Virus record (IMG/VR): IMGVR_UViG_3300030110_004503
Coordinates: 1 to 27,449 of that record
DNA from: a virus
Reading direction: 5' to 3' (one strand)
Length of the DNA: 27,449 bases
Positions 12,701 to 20,600 of this stretch are shown here, one piece after another. Position numbers and translations under genes: made by a program. Position 1 is the first letter of the stretch. Each line of letters starts with the position of its first letter. Under the pieces are notes generated by a model, which worked only from the letters and a program-made list of their open reading frames with translations, did no database searches and was not told the DNA's origin.

Positions 12701-14692
12701 ACAGACAACCCCGCTTGGATTTTGTATGATTTGCTGACAAATAGCAGATATGGTATGGGAACACACATAGATCCAGATAATATAAATATTTGGGAACTAT
12801 ATAATATCGGAAGGTTTTGTGACGCTGTTGATGAACTTGGTTTCTTTGAAGGGGTAACGGATGGAAGAGGTGGTAAAGAGCCAAGGTTTTCCTGTAATAT
12901 AGTATTTGATCAAGGACAAAAAATATTTGATGCTATAAATATAATAGCATCTTTATTTAGAGGGCGCGTGTTTTTTAACGACACAACTATTAGTTTTGTA
13001 GATGATAGACCCCGAGATCCTGTAAACTTATTTACTAATGAAACTGTAAAAGATGGATTGTTCTTCTACTCAAACAATAGAAGAGATGAACAGTTCAATA
13101 CTATTGAAGTTGCTTACAATGATAGGTTCGATAACTTTGTGCCTAAAATAGAAGTCGTAGAGGACGAGGACAATATTAAAGAGAAGGGTGTCTTTAAGAA
13201 AAAAATAGAAGGCATAGGCATTACTTCTAGAGCTATGGCTCGCCGTGTAGCTCAACACCAAATTTTTTCTAAAATAAAAGAAAATCAACAGGTCGCGTTT
13301 ACAGCTGGTTTAGAAAGTCTTTTATGCAAACCTGGAGATCTTGTTATCATTGAAGATGATTTAAAAACAAATACAACAAATTATGGTAAGATATTAGACA
13401 TAAACTTAGATGACGAAACCATAAGGGTTAGTAATACTTTTGTCAGTAGTGACATGGATAAAGTATTAACTGTTTACAATCCAACAGGTGAAGATACTGC
13501 TTTAGACATACAAACAGGTTTTGCTGTAAAAAATAGAACTCGCTATTCACAATTAGAAGTAACTGGATCGACTCCAGCATTGCTAGCTAAATATACTGGC
13601 ACTTATACATTCTCTGGATACACTGAAGGATACGCTGGAGCCACAGGTGCGATTGATGATCCTCGTTTCCAGCAATATGCGCTTTACACAGGGTTACCAG
13701 ATAGTGGGACTGTTTTATATTTTGAAACTGGAGTAACTGGATGGGTTTTTGCATCTGGCACTGGAGTAGGTAATAAAAGCGCCTTTGATTTATTTTCTGG
13801 TGATTTGATATCAGAACTAACTGGTGACCATACGTTAGCCGCTGTCGGCACTGGTAAGTTTGCTGAAATGGACATGGTTGGAGACAAGAGATCGTCAACC
13901 CTATTTGGTTTCAGCGGCTTCAATTCTGACGCTTACATCGGACCAACAAAAGGTGCTTTAGAAACGGATTTAAAAAATCTAAACCCTGATCAATTAGAAG
14001 TATTAAATGTAACAAGTATTTTTAGCACACCCGCAGAATTAGATGCTAAAGATTTAAATAATTACGGAAGCTTACTCTCTGGTTTCGATAAGCCAGAAAT
14101 TCTGAAAAATTTAAAACTTGGTAGCCCTGCTAGATTACAAATAAAAAATGCAGATCCATTTATTTACAAAGTTATTTCCATGCAAGAGGAAAATATAAAT
14201 GAGTATCTAGTAACTGCTACAAAATACGACACAGGTAAATTTGACCTTATCGAAAAAAGCATCAGCATAGAGCCAGCAGCAAATACTTTTAGTTACAAGG
14301 CTACTCAAACTATAAATGGAATAACTTATGAAACATTAAATGCTCCAGTATTAAATACTGTAACCACTGGTATTCCTAATATCACTAACCAAACATTTGC
14401 TATAACTGGTCGATGGAATCAAATAACTAATGCCACTGGTTATAATGTCAGATTAAATATGCCTAATGGTAATTTTATATCTGCTAATACTGTAGCGACA
14501 GGATTGCAATTTTCTGGACTATCTCAGGTAGGACCATTCAGATATAGTGTAAATGCTTTGGGGAACAAGGGCAATTCAAACTTAACAACTGCATATTTCG
14601 ATTCTGATTATGATTCTTCAGGTATTTTTGTCGTTTACGATGACGCTTTAGTCAACAATGTATCATTTGTTCAAAGTCTTAGTATAATATAA
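9776..14692 (+). CDS. Tail-tip attachment/host-specificity protein J (lambda gpJ-like)
   Basis: This 1638-aa protein forms the central tail tip and usually contacts the receptor. The N-terminus has the conserved start ELQYGASHSFAETIDLISDG followed by PIEGIV (about residues 32-56). The core is at about 970-1200: HWTDNPAWILYDLLTNSRYG, then GRFCDAVDELGFF, a strand-rich section and KPGDLVIIEDD. Both parts are typical of gpJ. Between them lie about 850 residues, of which much of 80-700 is unlike lambda J (1132 aa in total). Another unusual insert with repeated TG dipeptides lies at about 1262-1390. Residues about 1523-1620 resemble a fibronectin type III domain (APVLNTV ... YNVRLN ... YSVNALGNKG). 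It overlaps I (ATGA) and the fibre gene (TAATG), so the whole run appears translationally coupled. Confidence 0.9.
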   Translation: MKHILKKISIAGAGRGGNQPKPPVYKPPILGELQYGASHSFAETIDLISDGPIEGIVDPDGRVLDGIRLLQGIYLDDTPAAISNRPSANEQITEVEIEAAQELNAQLNNDTSAAVTNIKRFFRELGESDQRSESALISNLQADPAVTPPNFESYAWPDCSLYYRLESKTIDENYDADEDIAFVEKKNKEGFGLRAFVKDEEDNKTFNTFYNEERFTTLSRTNSRFSYDDRFPYDHASVYWMDGATEANSKLMLSLYNNLQLNFYSRGHETRLDITRSEIHNPWSSREIAPNPNNPFNVQNRRDDWGSVQASFGSYFRDGIKKVYDFINTDECLQPILDFVETNRNEDGNKAQLALAEAALSSFLLEAPNATFRDGFFATLSDSYSDEEQPCLIAAAKVKETSNTELDGLNISVGQDEDGNLILENMTTRPFGTANGYSVQTKLEQRGVKVYDVTCPTIQADGTLTGDIDGFIVFKIPLEIQTNQDNLLEILQSLRVSESDMRGGLGLNRDQSLNRISTDYQNKGYTYSVNKEIYTLLKDIESFKYSKTTIPRSLLNQYSFSDLKFNFSNVLAEFREGSEYQDPLNYFKSIFIDHVYQRELFGPFNADRIATGPETSNGKDVKKSQTNAPQRLAQNTDLLTRSQVLDKSTADNYNLAVDSDGLPIEEGSDDKRKTGNSENGLVSKNYSDWAKRQLINWNEDAVSVIHTVYNPNVTRAFISLNISDLSDTLSFPELTPTAGLEGEKMEIAAKFPAVLNIRVETGSLGINEEGDSGIEQPYRTYNYRIVALIQGSTIVDIGNPDFEPEESRQFVVSLDGQDEKLNAGFQLPPTITTKQAILSADGETGLEVGSKIDEDGSIKRYVKVTKLSFETNSVLINKKVTLDKVTEIIDVPLPYPFSAIVGTKLDSRSFNAIPTRSYDCKLKKVKIPSNYSPVLPNGKDKRYYNNQAEFNSTSKKDKLVYDGDWDGSFKQGLHWTDNPAWILYDLLTNSRYGMGTHIDPDNINIWELYNIGRFCDAVDELGFFEGVTDGRGGKEPRFSCNIVFDQGQKIFDAINIIASLFRGRVFFNDTTISFVDDRPRDPVNLFTNETVKDGLFFYSNNRRDEQFNTIEVAYNDRFDNFVPKIEVVEDEDNIKEKGVFKKKIEGIGITSRAMARRVAQHQIFSKIKENQQVAFTAGLESLLCKPGDLVIIEDDLKTNTTNYGKILDINLDDETIRVSNTFVSSDMDKVLTVYNPTGEDTALDIQTGFAVKNRTRYSQLEVTGSTPALLAKYTGTYTFSGYTEGYAGATGAIDDPRFQQYALYTGLPDSGTVLYFETGVTGWVFASGTGVGNKSAFDLFSGDLISELTGDHTLAAVGTGKFAEMDMVGDKRSSTLFGFSGFNSDAYIGPTKGALETDLKNLNPDQLEVLNVTSIFSTPAELDAKDLNNYGSLLSGFDKPEILKNLKLGSPARLQIKNADPFIYKVISMQEENINEYLVTATKYDTGKFDLIEKSISIEPAANTFSYKATQTINGITYETLNAPVLNTVTTGIPNITNQTFAITGRWNQITNATGYNVRLNMPNGNFISANTVATGLQFSGLSQVGPFRYSVNALGNKGNSNLTTAYFDSDYDSSGIFVVYDDALVNNVSFVQSLSII

Positions 14693-17600
14693 TGAGCCAG
14701 CCATCATACGAAATTTTAAGGGTTACAAAGGATGAAGGAGCTATTATTTATGCTTCTGGAGCATATACGTTCGCCACAGGTGCCACTGGAGTAGGAGGAG
14801 TCCATAGAACAGCTGCTTCAGCTAATAATTGGAATAATGTAAGGTTTTTACACGTAGCGTCAAAAGTTGACAATTTAACTACATCTTTAGTTCCTAACTT
14901 CACCCCAGGAGCTAAGGAATTCGTAGGATCTACAGGAACAATTTTAGGCGGCTCTACACCAATTGGTGATTTAAGAGGTGAAGGAACAGGGTTTGTTGGT
15001 ATAGGAACAAATCAAATTCTTATACAAAAAGACTCCACCTACAGTGGAGCACTATACGCTATTTATGAGGGCGCTGGATCTACTCAGCTTACTGGTAAAA
15101 TAGGTATCGGGACAACTGCTGGTGATATTAGCACAAGTGGCTACTATGAGGGCACATTTAAAACAAAAAATGTTAATGAATTCGAAACAGTTTTTAGTGT
15201 CGATACTGGTGATTTAGCCAAGATAACAACTGGCAGTGGAGTCTACCTTAATGATACTGTTACTTTGACGAGCCAAATTGTTAATAGACAAGGCTCTTTA
15301 CTGACTACATCAGCGGAAATTGTAGCTGACCCTTTAATTAGCGGTCAAAAAATAAGCATATTAAATATTGATGGTGGTGTTGTTTTTAATGATTATAAAA
15401 TTACCAGTTCGCCAAGTTTTACGTTCACTAGACAAGATAATATAGATGTCTTTGGGTCTCACACTAGAAATTTTGGTATCCGAACCGAAATAGTAAACAA
15501 TGGAGGGGGTAGCCATAAAACAGATTTCTTCTTATATGGTAACTCGCTGTCTTTACAAGAGGTATACGTCCAAGCATCTGGTGTATCTAGATTAAATCAA
15601 TCAACAGGTAATTTAAGTATAAACACTGGCAGCATTACAAGCGCCGCAGATAGGGCTATAGCATTACAAGGTTTTAGTCAGCAAACATTATCGAATACAG
15701 GAGTATCTGGATTTATTGATTTTCAATTGTTTTTTGATCAAGATCCTAGTTATACTAACTATGCTAACCTTGATGTTTATGTCTCCAACACAGGGACTGG
15801 CTTTAATCTAACACAAGGTAATTTTCTTGGAAACTTTCCCCTAGACCAAACTCAAGGACAACACATTAGATTGTTCCCTAATGATTTTGGTAATTATAAT
15901 AAATCTGATATAGACCTATCACAAGATCTATATTTTAAATTTAGAACTGAAAGTAGTGTATTCTTAGACAGTCAAATATTTTCAGTAGGACCATATAGAA
16001 TAGAATCTATACCTTTTGGTGATGAACTTTATCTCGGCAATGCGGGAGGATCAGTATCCTCAACTGATAGAACTGATTCAACTGATGCTAAGTTAATAGT
16101 AGACGATGGTTTTGATGGGGGAACAATATTTGCAAATACCTACTCAGGATCTGGCGTAAGTGGTAGAATAACAGATCCATTCGGAAAAATATATTTAATA
16201 TCTGGAGAGGGTGGAACTACTGAAGCAGACACTTTACAAACTGTCACAGATCGTGGTAATAGCACAAACACTTCGATCCTTTCAACAGGACCGCATATCT
16301 CTGGTGTGACGGGACTGTTTAGCGATAGAGTGGGCATAGGAACCCTAGAAGTTTTTGGTGACACAACATTTAGCGTTGTTGGCGCAGGATCTACTGCTGC
16401 AAGTTTTACAGTAAGAAATGGAGTTGGGGGAGACCGAGGTTTTGTTGGGATTGGTTCTACTGAACCACAGTTTCCTCTTGATGGATCTAATTTAGCAAGA
16501 GCAAACATCGGGGCAGCAAGAAGTGAAATCAACTCAACTGGATCAGCTATTATGGGTGGTGCCGATCATCATATAAGTGGTGATTTCAACATGATAGCAG
16601 GTGGTATTTTCAACAACATCTCAGGTAATAATTTCTCTTTTATTGGTGGTGGATCTGGTATTGATATCACAGGTAGTAAATTTTCCACATCAGTAGGTGG
16701 TGATAATAATGATATATTTTTAGGCACTGGACACTTCTTAGGTGGAGGTCGGGATAACCTAATCACTGGGGCTAAATTAGCATCCACAATAGTTGGTGGA
16801 GATCAAAACAAAATATTTGGCGGTAATAGCAACTTTATCGGTGGTGGAGATAGGAATATTATAACTGGCTCTAGAGATGGTGCGACTCTAGTAGGAGGCA
16901 CCAACAATCAAGTTTCTGCCACTCTTGGTTTCGTCGGTGCTGGTGGGACAAATGTAGTTCATGGCCCACCTCAAGGGGGTGCTATTTTAGGAGGCGTAGG
17001 GAACTCAGTTTCTGGGGCTTATAGTTCTAGTATTGGTGGTTTTTCTAATGCTGTAAGTGGCGATTATAGTATAGTTGGCGGATATAAAGCTCAAATACCT
17101 GATGGTGTTGATGGGGCCACTGTTTTGGCTGATGGACAAAACCGAGATCATATATCTAGTGGATCTAATACTATAACTTTGGATTTCGCTGGTGGCGTTC
17201 ATGTGCCAACCAGCGGTCTGTTCGCACAGGGGTTATTAGTTAGTGGTGTGCCAGTCTCAACGGGATCTGCTGCCGAAGCAGATACCTTGCAAACAGTTAC
17301 AGATCGTGGTGCTACCACCACTAATAGTATCACGGTAGGACTTACATTAGATGTCGCCGATTCTGTAAGACATGCTGGTGATACAGATACAAGATTAGAC
17401 TTCGCTCCAGATCAGGTAAAACTTGTTTCTAATGGCATAACACGTTTACAAACGGAAAACGCTGGAGTCATTATTAATGAAGGAGGTGTTTCTGCCGACT
17501 TTAGAGTCGAGGGTGACACTGATACTCACGCATTATTTGTAGATGGTTCTGCTGATAATGTAGGTATAGGCACAGACAGTCCGTCTACAAAATTCCATTT

Positions 17601-20600
17601 AGGAAGCGGTATTGCTAGATTCCAAAATGGCTTGTCCAATTACATAGAAGTTGATGGTGGTGTAGCTGGCCAAAACATTGCTAGAATAAGCTCAAGATTT
17701 AATAGGTTTGAAATAGTAACAAATGCTGGGGCTGGTGACCCTGATATATCTTTGATGCCAGCCGCTGGCGGTAATGTGGGAATAGGTAATAACAGCCCAG
17801 CCGAGGCATTGTCTATCAGCACCGCTGCTGAATCTAAAGATAACAACATAGATTTCTTAGTCTCCAACTCTTATAATGCAGGTTTGTTGTTTAGAGATCC
17901 AGGTGGCGGGAGGGGTTCTATTATATCTAATACAGATAATGATTTAATTTTCTCTACTAATGGCACAGGTGTTTCTGCTGAAACCATGCGTATTCAAGAC
18001 GATGGCAATGTAGGTATAGGAACAAATAGTCCTACAACAAAACTAGCTGTCGCGGGGACGATATCTGGCGTTAGCGGACAATTTAGTCAGGGTTTGTTTA
18101 TTAGCGGAGTCCCTGTATCAACGGGATCTGCTGCCGAAGCAGATACCCTTGCTACTGTTACCGCTCGCGGGAACACCACAAGCACTTCTATTTTATCCAC
18201 GGGACCACACATCTCTGGTGTAACAGGATTATTCCAAGATGGTATAGGTATTAATACAACTGATGTAAGTTCTTCTTTAACGGTCAGTGCTACGGGAGAT
18301 AGCCATGCGGGTGGTTATGGCAATAATATTAAATTAAATGGTAGCAATTTTCCCTCTATCTTATTTGACGCTAGTTCTAATAATGATTTCTTATTGGGCG
18401 TAGATGGAAATGGATTTAATATTAAAGAAGCTGGCTCAGATGCTAGGCTTGTAATAGACAACAATGGGCTTGTCGGTATAGGGACACATAACCCAAGTGC
18501 GGCGCTTTCAGTTGGTGATGGTGGTGATAAAAGAGCTTCTAATACAGACTTTGTAATTTCTGATGATACTCCACAAATAGAATTAAGAGACACTGCTAAG
18601 AGTGCGATTATTTCTTTCAATGACACTCAAGGGGTTAGAATTTTTTCAAATTATAGCACTAGCACTTCTCCTCAATTTACTATCGAAAATGATGGCAATG
18701 TGGGGATAGGGACATCTACTCCAGATGATGCTTTGACAATCGTAGGGACATCAGCAGATTTCTCTCTAAGAAAAGCCGATAATAGTTTAGCTGCAAGACT
18801 AGTTCAATTCTCTGCTGGAGGCGCTCAACTAAGACTTTATGATTCAGGCTCTAATGAGCAGATTAGATTAGCTGGAGATGGTAGCAATTCTTTCATTACT
18901 GGCAATGTAGGAATAGGAATAACTAATCCAAACAAACCACTTCAAGTTGTAGGAGGTATATCTGGTGAGGACATAATCTTAGATGCAGGTAACAGCTCTG
19001 ACATGGCGATTCAATTCGCTGGATCAAGCAACGGAATATATTGCGATCCTGTGACACAGATGAGATTCGCAGTTGATAGTGCATCCTCTGCGATGGTGCT
19101 ATCCTCTAACAACATTCAGTTTGGTGCTGGTGGTAACTCAAAACTTACTTGGTCAACTAATAATTATTTAGAATTTAATGGTGGCGGCACTAAAGCCAGA
19201 TTGAATTCTGCTGGTCTAGGTATAGGCACAACAAACCCAGACGGAATTCTTAATACAAGTGGCGGCCATGTTACATTACAAGGGGTAAACAAAGGTTATA
19301 TAAGAGCGCGAGAAGAAAGAGCAAGCGTTTCAGACTATACTAGTGTAAGCTCTTCTATTTTAACTTTAGCTAACTACTTTGGACAAAATGAATATGGCCA
19401 GTTTGTTGATAATGCAGGTAATTTTATAATACAAAAATCTGGTCTAGCAACTCATCTTCTTAAGTTTAGCACCACTGATATCACAGTAAGTGGTTATGGT
19501 ATAAAATTTGCCAAAAACCAAGCTCTGGCTAATCTGGCCATTGACTTAAGAAATGAAAACGGTGATGAAGTAGGTTTCTATTCCCCCGCTACAAATGTTA
19601 TAGGTTTTGTTACTGACAGAACCGAAAGAATGCGGATTGATTCTGCTGGTAAAGTAGGTATAGGAACAGATAGTCCAAGTTATACATTAGATGTAAATGG
19701 TAGGATTCGGACCAAACAAGACCTCTACCTAGACGGTGCTTATGTTATAAAGAATTTAAGCAATCATTTATACCTCGATGCAGCGAGCAGTAAAGACATA
19801 ATTTTTAGACCCAATAATGGCACTGAAAAAATGCGGATTACCTCCGCAGGTAATGTAGGTATAGGAACAGATACCCCGACAACAGAACTAGCGGTCGTAG
19901 GGACAATATCTGGGGTCAGCGGACAATTCGATCAAGGGTTGTTCATTAGCGGAGTCCCAGTTTCTACGGGGTCTGCTGCCGAAGCGGATACGTTACAGAC
20001 TGTCACGACTCGCGGGAACACGACAAGCACTTCTATTTTATCCACGGGGCCACACATCTCTGGTGTGACAGGGTTCTTTAGCAATAGACTACATGTTGGA
20101 ACTCCAATTGGAACACATGACTGCGCGATTGAAGCCGCTCATGGTAGCAGACAGCTAATTGTCTCCGATACTACCTCTGTGGCAGCGGGTGTTGGCGGCA
20201 AGGTCGATTTTTTTGGTGCATACACAGCAGGTGGAGCCAGAACATTATTCGGAAGTATACAAGCAAAGAAAACTAATGCTAGTGCTGGACACTATGGAGG
20301 TGGTTTAGCTCTATCAACAAGAGTTAATGGAGGAGGTGCTGCCACCGAAAGATTAACAATTCTTGAGGGCGGCAATGTCGGAATAGGAACAGTTAGTCCA
20401 GATGCTACACTTCAAATCAAAGCTGGAGATACTACGGGGTTTTTAGTGCAGAGCAGCTCAGATAAAAATATCTTATGGGCCGAAGATACTGAAAGTGTTA
20501 ATGTAAGACAAACATTAAATGTATATCATACCACTGTAGCATCACGCTACTTACAATTAGGTTGGGGTTCTGTATTTGCTAATGATAACGATAATGAACT

